DNA of 40,736 nt from DAIRET01 sp036795455 (GCA_036795455.1 DAIRET010000009.1:1-40736), one strand, 5' to 3'. Shown: positions 8,940 through 18,588, counted from the first letter of the stretch. Notes: a model not told the origin generated them from the letters alone. Numbers and translations: made by a program.

Positions 8940-9004
8940 TAAAATATTCCAGCTTGCTACACGTTTTGCACTTATCTGAACTTAATAAACTCGGCATTTT
9001 TCAG

Positions 9005-9012
9005 TAAATTTG
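9005..9012 (+). promoter_or_regulatory. TAAATTTG promoter-like box upstream of the U32 gene
   Basis: Matches the Bacteroidota -7 consensus TAnnTTTG and lies about 70 nt before the start codon. No convincing -33 TTG element is found at normal spacing, so this is a suggestion only. Confidence 0.3.
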
Positions 9013-9080
9013 CACCGGTTAATATTATTCTTTTCCGTTCAAACCGCGGATGTTTTTAATAACTATTTTGATAATTCCAA

Positions 9081-10295
9081 TTGAGAGAAAATATAATCCC
9101 TGAATTAATGGCTCCAGCCGGAAACTGGATTACTTTAAGAACCGCGATTAAAAACGGTGCGGACGCAGTCTATTTCGGCTGCGATAAATTGAATATGCGG
9201 GCAAAAGCTAAAAACTTTACGCTGGACGAACTTAAAGATGTTGTCGACTTTTGTCATAAAAACAAAGTTAAAGCATACCTTACAGTGAACTCAATTATTC
9301 TTGAAGATGACATAAATGACCTCGAAACTATTTTAACTGCTGCAAAAGAATCCGGGGTTGATATGATTATCTGCTGGGATGTTGCAGTTATTCAAAGATG
9401 TAAAATACTTGGTCTCCCGTTTTGTATTTCAACGCAGGCTTCCGTATCGAATTATCAAGCAGCAGAGTTTTATGCGTCGCTGGGGGCGCAGCGCGTTGTA
9501 CTTGCAAGAGAATGCACCTTTGAAGAGATAAAGAAAATAAGAAGTAAAACAAAAATTGAAATTGAAACATTCATTCACGGGGCAATGTGTGTTGCTATAA
9601 GCGGAAGATGTTTTTTAAGTCACGAGATTTTCGGGAGGAGTGCTAATCAGGGAGACTGTTTGCAGCCTTGTAGAAGAGAATACGAGATATACGACAAAAA
9701 AGTTGATTCATCACTCATCGTTGGAGAAGATTACATCCTTTCGGCAAAAGATTTATGTGCAATTGAGTTTATAGATAAATTAATCGAAGCGGGGATCGAC
9801 TCTTTTAAAATTGAAGGAAGAAAAAGAAGCCCGGAATACGTTGCAAAAGTAACCTCTGTTTATAGGCGTGCAATTGACATGTACTTCAAAAAGCAACTCA
9901 CTGATGAAATCAAAAAAGAGTTGCTCGAAGAACTAAAGTTAGTCTACAACCGTGGTTTCTCTACAGGGTTTTATTTCGGTAAACCGGGAACGTACGATTT
10001 TGCATCATTGGAAGGAAGCGCATCCAAAGTTAGAAAAGAATATATCGGCAAAGTCATCAACTATTATAAAAAAGCAAAAGCTGCGTATGTTCAAATCCTT
10101 AGCGGGTCGTTAAAGAAGAAGGATAATATTTTAATTCTCGGGCAGACTTCGGGGATGATAGAAATGACAGTTGAAAAAATATTGATTGACGAAGTAGAAG
10201 TTGATTCAGCGGAAAAAGGGGATAGAATAACTTTCACTTGTGATGAACTTGTTAGACCGAACGACCAGGTTTACATTTATAAGAAAGAAGATTAA
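9081..10295 (+). CDS. U32-family protein (TrhP/RlhA/YhbU-like, Fe-S RNA hydroxylation family)
   Basis: 404-aa 'peptidase U32' family protein. Members such as TrhP and RlhA hydroxylate tRNA or 23S rRNA; others are called collagenase-like peptidases. PELMAPAGNW opens the TIM-barrel-like domain. The family Cys cluster appears in C170-VAISGR-C177 and GRSANQGDC193LQPC197RREYE, consistent with a [4Fe-4S] site. The segment DSFKIEGRKRSPEYVAKV is typical, and a small beta-barrel C-terminal domain follows (about 310-404). The start is TTG at 9081: an in-frame stop lies three codons upstream and the next ATG would cut into the conserved PELMAPAG. Length is closest to TrhP, but the exact substrate is uncertain. 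Confidence 0.88.
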   Translation: MRENIIPELMAPAGNWITLRTAIKNGADAVYFGCDKLNMRAKAKNFTLDELKDVVDFCHKNKVKAYLTVNSIILEDDINDLETILTAAKESGVDMIICWDVAVIQRCKILGLPFCISTQASVSNYQAAEFYASLGAQRVVLARECTFEEIKKIRSKTKIEIETFIHGAMCVAISGRCFLSHEIFGRSANQGDCLQPCRREYEIYDKKVDSSLIVGEDYILSAKDLCAIEFIDKLIEAGIDSFKIEGRKRSPEYVAKVTSVYRRAIDMYFKKQLTDEIKKELLEELKLVYNRGFSTGFYFGKPGTYDFASLEGSASKVRKEYIGKVINYYKKAKAAYVQILSGSLKKKDNILILGQTSGMIEMTVEKILIDEVEVDSAEKGDRITFTCDELVRPNDQVYIYKKED

Positions 10296-10345
10296 TTTTA
10301 TATACACACAGTTTTTTTAATCATGCCAATCATAATGAGGATACA

Positions 10346-11122
10346 ATGAACAAGATAAAATCACTATTAACGATAACACTTTTTGCCGTCCTGCTTTTTT
10401 TTAACGGCTGTGATAAAACGGATGATAATCCTGTTTCACCCGGATCAGGCTCAAACACAGGAAATCAGAGTGGACAGCCGGTACCAACTATTCTTAATAC
10501 AAACGGAACTTTAGTTGCCATTTCTTTCGGATATACCATGCCGGGAGTGCCGGTCTCGGTTGATATTGTAATGGGTTATGCCCAGTTGGGTTTACCTGGA
10601 GGAGCTGATGCAGGAACCGTAACAGTGAACAGTAATAACCTGAGTAAATCAACTCAAGGAAGTTTTACTTACTACAATTCATTTTCTTCAACAAATCCTA
10701 CATCTTTACAAAATGTTTTGTTTGATGGAAGCAGTACTCACAATTGGAGTGTTTCCGGAGGTGGAGGAATACCCTCTTTTACAGCTTCGATAGTTCCGCC
10801 TAAAGATTTTTCAATTACAAAACCCGCGGCTGGTTCTACTATAACTAAAAGCGGCGGACTCGAAATACAATGGAGTACAGCGGGCTCTTCTACTTCCGAC
10901 TCCATTATGATTGTAGCTGCCACCGGTAGCGGTACGCCTTATATTAGCAGTATTTTATCAAATAGCGGAAGCCATACAATAAGCGCATCAAGCCTTGGAA
11001 GTATGTCCGGTGAAACCGTTCTACAGGTTGTTAAATTCAGGTATACGCTTAAATCTGCAGATGGAAAAAACTACGCAGTAATTGCAGAAATAGTTAAAAC
11101 TGTTAATATAAAATTACAATAA
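10346..11122 (+). CDS. Predicted lipoprotein, no recognised domain
   Basis: 258 aa with a lipoprotein signal peptide (MNKIKSLLTITLFAVLLFFNGC); the lipobox cysteine is C22. A Ser/Gly/Asn/Pro-rich linker (about 24-48) leads to a Ser/Thr/Gly-rich, probably all-beta region. 'FSITKPAAGSTITKSGGLEIQWST' (about 156-179) resembles the start of an Ig- or fibronectin-like repeat common in envelope proteins of this group. Function unknown. It is single, with its own strong terminator. Confidence 0.8.
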   Translation: MNKIKSLLTITLFAVLLFFNGCDKTDDNPVSPGSGSNTGNQSGQPVPTILNTNGTLVAISFGYTMPGVPVSVDIVMGYAQLGLPGGADAGTVTVNSNNLSKSTQGSFTYYNSFSSTNPTSLQNVLFDGSSTHNWSVSGGGGIPSFTASIVPPKDFSITKPAAGSTITKSGGLEIQWSTAGSSTSDSIMIVAATGSGTPYISSILSNSGSHTISASSLGSMSGETVLQVVKFRYTLKSADGKNYAVIAEIVKTVNIKLQ

Positions 11123-11144
11123 TTGTTCTATTCTAATTCAACTT

Positions 11145-11186
11145 CTTGCGGGTGGAATTAAAGTTCCTTCCGCAAGTTTTTTTTAT
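11145..11186 (+). terminator. Rho-independent terminator of the lipoprotein gene
   Basis: Outer stem cttgcgg/ccgcaag (11145-11151 with 11170-11176), inner stem ggaa/ttcc, then eight Ts. It ends right at the promoter region of the next gene. Confidence 0.88.
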
Positions 11187-11222
11187 TGACTTTTAGCAGA
11201 GTTTGCTGTAATTTTAAGCAGA
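11186..11222 (+). promoter_or_regulatory. Candidate promoter and operator of the Rrf2 gene
   Basis: TTGACT (11186-11191) is followed after 17 nt by TAATTT. TATAAT at 11226 with TTGCTG 17 nt upstream is an alternative that would give a leaderless mRNA. Two near-identical boxes, TTTTAGCAGA (11191-11200) and TTTTAAGCAGA (11212-11222), start 21 nt apart, two helical turns, as expected for a dimeric repressor. That Rrf2 binds here is inference. Confidence 0.35.
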
Positions 11223-11237
11223 CAATATAATCTGATT

Positions 11238-11669
11238 ATGACTGTAATTTTTTCTAAAAAATGTGAATACGGACTTCAAGCGGTTTTATACTTGACTGCA
11301 AATGAAGATAGAGCAGTAATCCCTGTTGAAGAGATAGCTAAACAGTTAAGTATTCCGAAGGAGTTTGTATCAAAAATACTTCAAAGTTTAACTGAAAGCG
11401 GAATAATTCTGTCCAAAAAAGGGAAGAACGGAGGGTTTTCGCTCGCTAAATCTCCCTCCCAAATCAAACTTATAGATATTGTCGAATCAATTGATGGATT
11501 GGAAGTATTCAATAAATGTGTACTCGGTTTTCCGAAATGCTCTCATGAAAAACCATGTCCCGTACACGACCGTTGGGGAAAACTAAGAACAGAGGCTTAT
11601 GCAATGCTGACAAATGAAACTTTGCTTGAGTTAAAGGAAAAAGCGATCACAAAGATTACCGGCTTATAA
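11238..11669 (+). CDS. Rrf2-family transcriptional regulator with cysteine triad
   Basis: 143-aa Rrf2-type winged-helix regulator. The HTH lies at about residues 27-70 (EEIAKQLSIPKEFVSKILQSLTESG, then the KKGKNGGFSLAK wing). C94, C101 and C107 sit in the effector loop as in IscR, NsrR and related Fe-S sensors, so it probably senses iron-sulfur status, nitric oxide or redox state. It is 35 nt upstream of, and very likely co-transcribed with, the polyferredoxin membrane gene that it would control. The exact signal cannot be told from sequence. Confidence 0.92.
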   Translation: MTVIFSKKCEYGLQAVLYLTANEDRAVIPVEEIAKQLSIPKEFVSKILQSLTESGIILSKKGKNGGFSLAKSPSQIKLIDIVESIDGLEVFNKCVLGFPKCSHEKPCPVHDRWGKLRTEAYAMLTNETLLELKEKAITKITGL

Positions 11670-11704
11670 TTTTTTTGTATATAAATCAGACAAATATATC
11701 CGAT

Positions 11705-12778
11705 ATGAATAAAAAAAAGATAGTTAGAAATACAGATAAACCGATACAAAAAGTACGTTTCATTTTTCAAACGGCATTTGCACTGCTTTGTATCTGGATA
11801 GGAGTAGAATTTTATTTTTTTGTTGAGTATCTCGAAACCGGTGGTCAATCCGGTTCCTTCTATCGCCCTGCCGGTGTCGAAGGATTTTTACCTATTAGCT
11901 CATTGATGAATCTTTATTATTTTATTCTTACCGGTAGTATTCACAATGCACATCCCGCCGGGCTATTCATTTTCATTGCAATTGTTGCAGTTTCATTCGC
12001 TTTCGGCAAATCTTTTTGCAGCTGGCTTTGTCCAGTCGGATTTCTGTCGGAACTTGTAGGTGATTTCGGAGAGAAGATAACCGGCAAAAAATTGAAACTA
12101 CCGAAGTTGCTTGATTATCCTTTAAGGTCCTTAAAATATATTATTCTCTTTTTCTTCGTTTACTCGATTGTTTTTATGATGTCCTCTCTTGCATTAAAGA
12201 TATTTCTTGATAGTCCTTACAATATTATCTCGGATGTCAAGATGTATCTTTTCTTTGCGGAGATATCAAGATTCTCATTAATCGTTATTGCTGTGCTTTT
12301 TGTACTTTCAATTTTTCTAAGAAATTTTTGGTGCAGGTATTTATGTCCTTACGGTGCTTTGCTTGGAATGTTTTCTCTTATTAGTCCGACCAAGATTAAG
12401 AGGAATGAAACAAGCTGTATTGACTGCAGTCTGTGTGCAAAAGCATGTCCCTCTTTTATAAAAGTGGATAAAGCTAAAACAGTTCTCTCCGATGAATGTA
12501 CAAGCTGTTTTAACTGTATTGATGCTTGTCCGGTTAAAGACACTTTATATCTTGCAACAGTTAAACCGAAGTTCAGGATATCAAAAAAGACGGCTGCAAT
12601 CGGGATAGCTGTTGTATATCTCATTATAATCGGGATAGGAATAGTAACCGGTAATTGGCAGAATGAAATATCAGAAGAAGAGTACTTAATCTATTACAAC
12701 CAGAGAAAAAGTATTAATCATTTTGAAGAAGGTACAGGGCTGGAATCGTTCAACAGGCAAATAAAACCGGGAAAGTAA
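11705..12778 (+). CDS. Membrane 4Fe-4S polyferredoxin (NapH/YccM-like)
   Basis: 357-aa integral membrane protein of the NapH/CcoG/NosR-like electron-transfer group. About five or six hydrophobic segments (about 17-40, 85-100, 143-168, 189-206, 298-316) surround two paired-Cys motifs at membrane edges, FCSWLCP (C105, C109) and WCRYLCP (C210, C214). Two ferredoxin-type clusters follow: C238/C241/C244/C248 and C265/C268/C271/C275. It probably passes electrons between the quinone pool and a periplasmic or cytoplasmic partner that is not encoded here. The ATG at 11705 is preferred to an upstream TTG because MNKKK fits a cytoplasmic N terminus. It pairs with the Rrf2 regulator. Confidence 0.88.
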   Translation: MNKKKIVRNTDKPIQKVRFIFQTAFALLCIWIGVEFYFFVEYLETGGQSGSFYRPAGVEGFLPISSLMNLYYFILTGSIHNAHPAGLFIFIAIVAVSFAFGKSFCSWLCPVGFLSELVGDFGEKITGKKLKLPKLLDYPLRSLKYIILFFFVYSIVFMMSSLALKIFLDSPYNIISDVKMYLFFAEISRFSLIVIAVLFVLSIFLRNFWCRYLCPYGALLGMFSLISPTKIKRNETSCIDCSLCAKACPSFIKVDKAKTVLSDECTSCFNCIDACPVKDTLYLATVKPKFRISKKTAAIGIAVVYLIIIGIGIVTGNWQNEISEEEYLIYYNQRKSINHFEEGTGLESFNRQIKPGK

Positions 12779-12962
12779 TTATAAAGGTGATTGAGATATT
12801 TTTCTGTAAAGAAGCAAAAAAGAAGTCCGTTTGTAAAAGAATTAATTCTCACAGGTAATTGAAGTTAATTTCAAACTCATCTCTTTGGTATTACCGATTT
12901 TCTATATTATTTTGTGTTCATTCATAAACCAATTTGACTAATAAAGTATTCCCGGGAAAATT

Positions 12963-15947
12963 ATGAATAAATACGAACTGTTAAAAAAAGGAGACCTTTT
13001 CGGCAAGCGGATTCAGAAGTTTCAAAAACTGATGAGGCACAAAGTAAGGGATATTCTGCTTGTTTCGAGCATGTATGATAATTATTTGTTTGAAGAAGAC
13101 GGAAGACTTTACGAACTAATCCGCGAAGAATACCAGGTGCTTAATTTAAGTCATGCCCCTGAAATCACATCTGTTACAACAGCCCAGGAAGCACTCGAAC
13201 TACTCTCAACCGGGAACAGTTTTGACATGATTCTTACAACGCTGCACATAGAGGATATGCATGTTATAAAGTTTGCACAATCAATAAAACAAGCCGGGTA
13301 TAATACACCAATTGTATTGCTTGCCTACGATAATAGAGAAAGAAAAGATATTGTAACCAACTACGACACATCCGTATTTGAAAGAATCTTTATATGGATG
13401 GGAGATTACCGCCTTCTAATTGGTATTGTAAAATACATGGAAGACCGGTTGAATGTTGAAAACGATACAAGAGTTGCGGGAGTGCAATCGATAATCCTTG
13501 TCGAAGACAATGTAAAGTTTTATTCAACGTATCTTCCATTAATTTACACGGAAATTCTAAATCAATCTCAACGGTTGATTTCTGAAGGCGTTAATTTAAC
13601 GCACAAGTTTTTAAGAATGCGTGCAAGACCGAAAATCCTTTTGTGTACAACATATGAAGAAGCATGGACATATTTTGAAAAGTATAAAGATTATATACTC
13701 GGAATAATAACGGATATTAACTTCAAACATCACGGCGAAAGAGACCCGGAAGCAGGCTTGAAATTTGCCCTGGCAGTTAAAGAACAACTTGCAGATATAC
13801 CGATTTTGCTTCAGTCCAGCAATGCCGCTTTTAGTGATATTGCAAAAGAAAACGGGTTTAGTTTTTTACTAAAAGGCTCGTCAAGATTGCTTCACGAGTT
13901 ACGTGAATTTATACTGAACAAGTTTGGATTTGGAGATTTTGTATTTCAAACAGCAAATGGAAAGGTTGTCGGCAGAGCAAACAATTTGAATACACTTGAA
14001 GATACTTTGAAAGAAGTACCTGCGGAAAGTGTTCTCTACCATTCCGAACGAAACGATTTTTCCCGCTGGTTAAAAGCAAGAACAGAATTCTGGCTGGCAC
14101 ACCGGTTAAGACCTCGTAAAGTTTCGGATTTTGGCTCTATTGAAGAATTAAGAAATTTGTTGATTAATTCAATAGGGGATTACAAACTGCTGAGACAGAG
14201 AGGTTTGGTAACCGATTTTAATTCTGAAACCTTCGATCCGAAGAACAGTTTTGCAAGGATAGGGAGCGGTTCTTTGGGAGGGAAGGCACGCGGTTTAGGT
14301 TTTATTAATAATCTAATAGCAAATTTTGATATAAGGAATAAGTTCGAAGGTGTTGAAATCTCGGTTCCATCGGCAGTGGTTGTAGCTACGGATGTGTTCG
14401 ATCAATTCATGGATGAAAACAATCTTTTTAATTACGCTCTGAATGAAACGGATGATGAAGCATTGACAAAGAAGTTTATCGAAGCAAAAAAATATCCGCC
14501 GGAAATATTAAATAAACTAAGAGAGTTTCTTGAAGTTACAACAGTGCCGCTTGCAGTCCGTTCATCAAGTATGCTTGAAGATTCACAGTTCCAGCCGTTT
14601 GCAGGTGTTTATCAGACTTACATGATACCGAACAATAATCCCGACCTGGAAGTAAGACTTAACGAATTGCTTGACTGCATAAAGTGTGTATACGCATCCA
14701 CCTTTTACCAGAGCGCAAAAGATTATATGAAAGCAACAACTTACCGGCACGAAGAAGAAAAAATGGCAGTGATTATCCAAAGACTTGTCGGGAATGCACA
14801 TGATGATAGGTTTTATCCCGACCTATCAGGTGTAGCTAAATCATATAATTTTTACCCGGTACCTCCGCAGAAATCTACCGACGGCATTGCTTTCATTGCC
14901 TTGGGATTGGGAAAAACTGTTGTTGATGGAGGGAATACTGTTAGGTTTTGTCCCAAATATCCGAAACATTTATTACAGTTTTTTTCTACAAAAGAGACTA
15001 TAAGAAATGCACAGCAAAATTTCTATGCACTTGATTTGAAAAAGAAACTGGACTTAACAGTTGATTCAACTCCGGAAGTATTACTGCAGCTTTATGATCT
15101 TCATACTGCTGAAAAAGACGGCTCCCTTTTTTATGTGGGATCAACGTATTCACCTGAAAACGATGCAGTATATGACGGTACTTCCAGACCGGGTATGAGG
15201 GTTGTAACATTTGCACCGATATTGAAGCATAAAATTTTCCCGATGAGCGAAATACTTGACTTCCTACTTGATATAGGTACATGGGGCATGGGTACTTATG
15301 TTGAAATGGAGTTTGCAATAAATATGAAAGTCTCGCCCGGTGCTCCGAAAGAATTTGCTTTTTTACAAATGCGTCCGCTGGTAATCAGCCGCGAAAGCGA
15401 AGAAGTTAATGTTGATTTCTATTCGGAAGAAGAGATGATATGTAAAAGCTGCCAGGTACTTGGTAATGGTGCGATAAAAGACATTTATGATGTTGTTGTT
15501 GTTGATATCGAAAAATATGATAGGGGAAAAAGCCGCGATGTTGCATTAGAGGTAAGTGCGATGAACTCGAAACTAGTAGCTGCAAAAAAACCGTTTATTC
15601 TGATTGGAGTAGGAAGGTGGGGAAGTTTTGATCACTGGCTCGGAATACCAGTAACATGGGATCAGATTTCTGGCGCGGCTGTTATTATAGAATCAGGCTT
15701 CAAAGATTTTAATGTAATACCGTCGCAGGGTTCTCACTTTTTCCAGAATATTACTTCTTTTAGAATCGGCTATTTTACTGTGAATATTCAATCTTCTTGC
15801 GGCTTTATTAAATGGGATTGGCTGAGGGAACAACCTGCAGTTGAAGAGATGAAGTACGTCCGGCATCTTTGCTTCGATGAACCGATAGTAACAAAAATAA
15901 ACGGGCATAAAAACCTAGGGATTATTCTTAAACCCGGAGTAGAATAA
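12963..15947 (+). CDS. Dual receiver-like domain plus PEP/pyruvate-binding (PEP synthase N-terminal) protein
   Basis: 994-aa multidomain protein. Residues about 30-150 form a degenerate response-regulator receiver (no phospho-acceptor Asp; TTL at 92-94 occupies the site). Residues about 175-310 are a second receiver with acidic pair E181-D182, acceptor D251 (IITDINF) and K304, so it may be phosphorylated. From about 434 a PEP-synthase/PPDK-type ATP-grasp domain begins (GSGSLGGKARGLGF, then PLAVRSSSMLEDSQFQPFAGVYQT). The phosphohistidine swivel (GG-TSH) and the PEP-binding barrel of full PEP synthase are absent, so it cannot run the complete reaction alone. It probably phosphorylates or regulates an unknown target. 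Monocistronic, cytosolic. Confidence 0.88.
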   Translation: MNKYELLKKGDLFGKRIQKFQKLMRHKVRDILLVSSMYDNYLFEEDGRLYELIREEYQVLNLSHAPEITSVTTAQEALELLSTGNSFDMILTTLHIEDMHVIKFAQSIKQAGYNTPIVLLAYDNRERKDIVTNYDTSVFERIFIWMGDYRLLIGIVKYMEDRLNVENDTRVAGVQSIILVEDNVKFYSTYLPLIYTEILNQSQRLISEGVNLTHKFLRMRARPKILLCTTYEEAWTYFEKYKDYILGIITDINFKHHGERDPEAGLKFALAVKEQLADIPILLQSSNAAFSDIAKENGFSFLLKGSSRLLHELREFILNKFGFGDFVFQTANGKVVGRANNLNTLEDTLKEVPAESVLYHSERNDFSRWLKARTEFWLAHRLRPRKVSDFGSIEELRNLLINSIGDYKLLRQRGLVTDFNSETFDPKNSFARIGSGSLGGKARGLGFINNLIANFDIRNKFEGVEISVPSAVVVATDVFDQFMDENNLFNYALNETDDEALTKKFIEAKKYPPEILNKLREFLEVTTVPLAVRSSSMLEDSQFQPFAGVYQTYMIPNNNPDLEVRLNELLDCIKCVYASTFYQSAKDYMKATTYRHEEEKMAVIIQRLVGNAHDDRFYPDLSGVAKSYNFYPVPPQKSTDGIAFIALGLGKTVVDGGNTVRFCPKYPKHLLQFFSTKETIRNAQQNFYALDLKKKLDLTVDSTPEVLLQLYDLHTAEKDGSLFYVGSTYSPENDAVYDGTSRPGMRVVTFAPILKHKIFPMSEILDFLLDIGTWGMGTYVEMEFAINMKVSPGAPKEFAFLQMRPLVISRESEEVNVDFYSEEEMICKSCQVLGNGAIKDIYDVVVVDIEKYDRGKSRDVALEVSAMNSKLVAAKKPFILIGVGRWGSFDHWLGIPVTWDQISGAAVIIESGFKDFNVIPSQGSHFFQNITSFRIGYFTVNIQSSCGFIKWDWLREQPAVEEMKYVRHLCFDEPIVTKINGHKNLGIILKPGVE

Positions 15948-15976
15948 TAAATTATTCGGAGTCGCTTTATGCAAGA

Positions 15977-16870
15977 TTAAAAAACTTCCGGTACAAATGT
16001 TTGTTCTCCAATTGGCGGACGGATATAACCGATATTTTTTTGTCTTGGCGGCAATTCGATTTTCGGTACCTCAATCTCCTTGTATTGTATTAGTGTTAGT
16101 AGATGTGAGATGCAATTCAATCTTGCTCTCTTTTTGTCATCTGCATTTACAACGTACCAAGGTGCCTGTTTAATGTCTGTATAAGCAAACATTTCATCTT
16201 TTGCACGGGAATAGTCCACCCATTTAGAACGCGAGTATTTATCCATTGGACTTAGTTTCCATCTTTTTGCGGGATTATTTATTCTTTGAAGAAATCTTTT
16301 TTCCTGTTCTTCATCACTAACCGAGAACCAGTATTTAATTAATATTATTCCCGACCTTATCAACATCCTTTCAAATTCAGGGCAAGAGCGTAAAAATTCT
16401 CTGTACTCATCCTCGGTACAAAAACCCATGACACGTTCCACACCTGCACGGTTGTACCAGCTTCTATCAAAAAGCACCAATTCGCCGGCAGCAGGCAGTT
16501 GAGAAACGTAACGCTGAAAATACCATTGTGTCTTTTCCTTTTCGGTAGGTATTCCAAGAGCAACAACCCTGCATACTCTCGGGTTGAGCGATTCGGTTAT
16601 TCTTTTTATTACACCCCCTTTCCCTGCAGCATCCCGTCCTTCAAAAAGGACAACAACTTTCAACCCGTTTTCTTTTATCCATCTTTGAAGTTTAACAAGT
16701 TCAAGCTGCAAGCGGGCTAATTCATTCTTATATATTTTCCCCTTTAAAGGCTCTTTTTTCCCATTTAGCTGGGATGGATGATCGTAACCGCTGTCGTTAG
16801 TTTGAAAATCGTTTTCGCTGTTTTTCCCAGCTTTCTCATCTGATCTCTTTTGTTTATCTTTTTTTGACAT
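15977..16870 (-). CDS. ppk2: Polyphosphate kinase 2 (PPK2) family
   Basis: 297-aa PPK2-family nucleotide kinase using polyphosphate to phosphorylate nucleotides. Walker A reads FEGRDAAGKGG (about 76-86) and the lid/Walker B region LFDRSWYNRAGVERVMGFC; the KRWKLSPMDKYSRSKWVDY segment is typical. A charged, Lys/Asp-rich N-terminal extension of about 45 residues precedes the core. The start at ATG 16870 (MSKKDKQKR) is preferred over an upstream in-frame start because GGTGA lies 5 nt before it. It is convergent with the PEP-binding gene. The subclass (NDP- or NMP-specific) is not settled; length and motifs resemble class I. Confidence 0.93.
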   Translation of the reverse strand: MSKKDKQKRSDEKAGKNSENDFQTNDSGYDHPSQLNGKKEPLKGKIYKNELARLQLELVKLQRWIKENGLKVVVLFEGRDAAGKGGVIKRITESLNPRVCRVVALGIPTEKEKTQWYFQRYVSQLPAAGELVLFDRSWYNRAGVERVMGFCTEDEYREFLRSCPEFERMLIRSGIILIKYWFSVSDEEQEKRFLQRINNPAKRWKLSPMDKYSRSKWVDYSRAKDEMFAYTDIKQAPWYVVNADDKKRARLNCISHLLTLIQYKEIEVPKIELPPRQKNIGYIRPPIGEQTFVPEVF

Positions 16871-17172
16871 AAAATCACCAAAAACTTTAATGAGCCGTAT
16901 TTGAATTAGCAAAATAAATATAGCCTGCTATGCTCTTTAAATGCAAGTAAAAACATACTTTTGTTCAATAGTAAAAAATTAAAAAATGTTTGACTTCAAT
17001 TCGCCAGAATAAACCGCACTTGTAAACCGAGTAACATGTTAAAAAGAGAACCAAAGACTTGTCGGATGCAAACAATCATAATCCCTCTTTATTCCCACTG
17101 ATTTTATTTGTAAATTAAAACAAAGAATTTATTCATCTTAATAAGCAACTAACTATAAACAACGGAGTTGAA

Positions 17173-18588
17173 TTGGATAACCCGGTTCATTTTATTTGTA
17201 ACGATATCGAAATAAAAACAGACTACAGCCGCTCTGCGGTTCTGCTTGATTTTTTACGGAAAGAGCAACGACTAACCGGTACAAAAGAAGGCTGCAGAGA
17301 GGGCGATTGCGGAGCTTGTACGGTTATTATCGGTGAGCTAAACGGAAATAAAGTAAAATATAAAACTGTAAATTCATGCTTGTTACCGCTTGAATCAGTT
17401 GAGGGAAAACATGTTGTTACAATTGAAGGATTAAACCGGGAAGGATTGAACCCGATACAGCAGGCATTTGCTGATGAAGGTGCTGTGCAGTGCGGCTTCT
17501 GTACTCCGGGATTTATAATTTCTTTGACTGCTTACCTTCTGAGTAATTCCGTACCGAAGTTAGACTCAGCACTTGATAAACTTGCCGGAAATCTTTGCAG
17601 ATGTACGGGGCACGCTTCCATAATTCGCGCAGTTGAAAGAATTGTTGAAAGTTATACTGACGATTCAATGCCGATTGATATACCTTCGCTGGTTAGCAGA
17701 AAAATAATACCCGAATATTTCTTGTCAATCAACCGGCGTTTAGAAAGTATAAATGAGTATTTAAAGAAAGAAAAAAAGAAAACAAAAGATTATGTTGTTT
17801 CAGGCGGCACGGATATTTTTGTACAGAAACAGGATGATATTTATACTTCAGATGTTGAGCTGCTAACCGCAGATAAAAACGAAGATAAAATATTTGTTAT
17901 TAACGATAGATGTTTTGTCTCGGCATTTACAACAGTTACGGAAATAATGAATTCGGAAATAATGAACGGAATTATACCGGGACTAAAGGAATCACTTCAG
18001 CTTTTCGGTTCGGAACAGATAAGAAATAGAGCCACACTCGGAGGGAATATTGTTAATGCCTCACCGATTGCAGACCTCACAAATATCTTTTTAGCACTGA
18101 ATGCAAAACTTCACCTTGAGAGAGGCACAAAAAAAAGAGAAATGTTTTTGCATGATTTTTATCTCGGTTACAAAACGCTTGATAAATCACCCGAAGAGAT
18201 TTTAATGCAGGTTAGCTTTTCGTTACCTCCATCCGGTGTTTTATTTAATTACGAAAAAGTATCTAAAAGAATGCACCTTGATATTGCAAGCGTTAATTCA
18301 TCCTTTTATGTAGAAGTCGAAAACAATATTATAAAAACGATTAGAATATCTGCCGGCGGGGTTGCACCTATTCCCCTTTACCTGAAAAATGTATCAGAGT
18401 TTCTAACATCAAAAGAAATAAACAACAAGAATCTGCTTCAAGCTGTAAAAATTGCAGATGAAGAAATCTCTCCGATTTCGGATGTCCGGGGCTCGGTAAA
18501 ATATAAAAGATTGTTATTAAGGCAATTAATCTTCTGTCATTTTATAAAACTATTTCTGGATAAAATTAAAGCGGAGGAATTGTTATGA
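17173..18588 (+). CDS. xdhA: Xanthine dehydrogenase, [2Fe-2S]/FAD subunit
   Basis: 471-aa small subunit of a bacterial xanthine dehydrogenase. The plant-type [2Fe-2S] domain has C41, C46, C49 and C69; the helical second [2Fe-2S] domain has C107, C110, C142 and C144 (CGFCTPG, LCRCTGH). An FAD-binding CO-dehydrogenase-type domain follows (about 200-360: KDYVVSGGTDIFVQ, RNRATLGGNIVNASPIADL) and then the flavoprotein C-terminal domain. It takes electrons from the Mo subunit and passes them to NAD or another acceptor. The start is TTG, with GGAG 5 nt upstream and no in-frame ATG nearby. First gene of the rightward purine operon; overlaps xdhB by ATGA. Confidence 0.93.
   Translation: MDNPVHFICNDIEIKTDYSRSAVLLDFLRKEQRLTGTKEGCREGDCGACTVIIGELNGNKVKYKTVNSCLLPLESVEGKHVVTIEGLNREGLNPIQQAFADEGAVQCGFCTPGFIISLTAYLLSNSVPKLDSALDKLAGNLCRCTGHASIIRAVERIVESYTDDSMPIDIPSLVSRKIIPEYFLSINRRLESINEYLKKEKKKTKDYVVSGGTDIFVQKQDDIYTSDVELLTADKNEDKIFVINDRCFVSAFTTVTEIMNSEIMNGIIPGLKESLQLFGSEQIRNRATLGGNIVNASPIADLTNIFLALNAKLHLERGTKKREMFLHDFYLGYKTLDKSPEEILMQVSFSLPPSGVLFNYEKVSKRMHLDIASVNSSFYVEVENNIIKTIRISAGGVAPIPLYLKNVSEFLTSKEINNKNLLQAVKIADEEISPISDVRGSVKYKRLLLRQLIFCHFIKLFLDKIKAEELL

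Noticed and set aside
17032..17041. Palindrome TAACATGTTA upstream of xdhA
   Set aside because: A 10-bp palindrome in AT-rich DNA can occur by chance; no second copy found upstream of the leftward purine operon.
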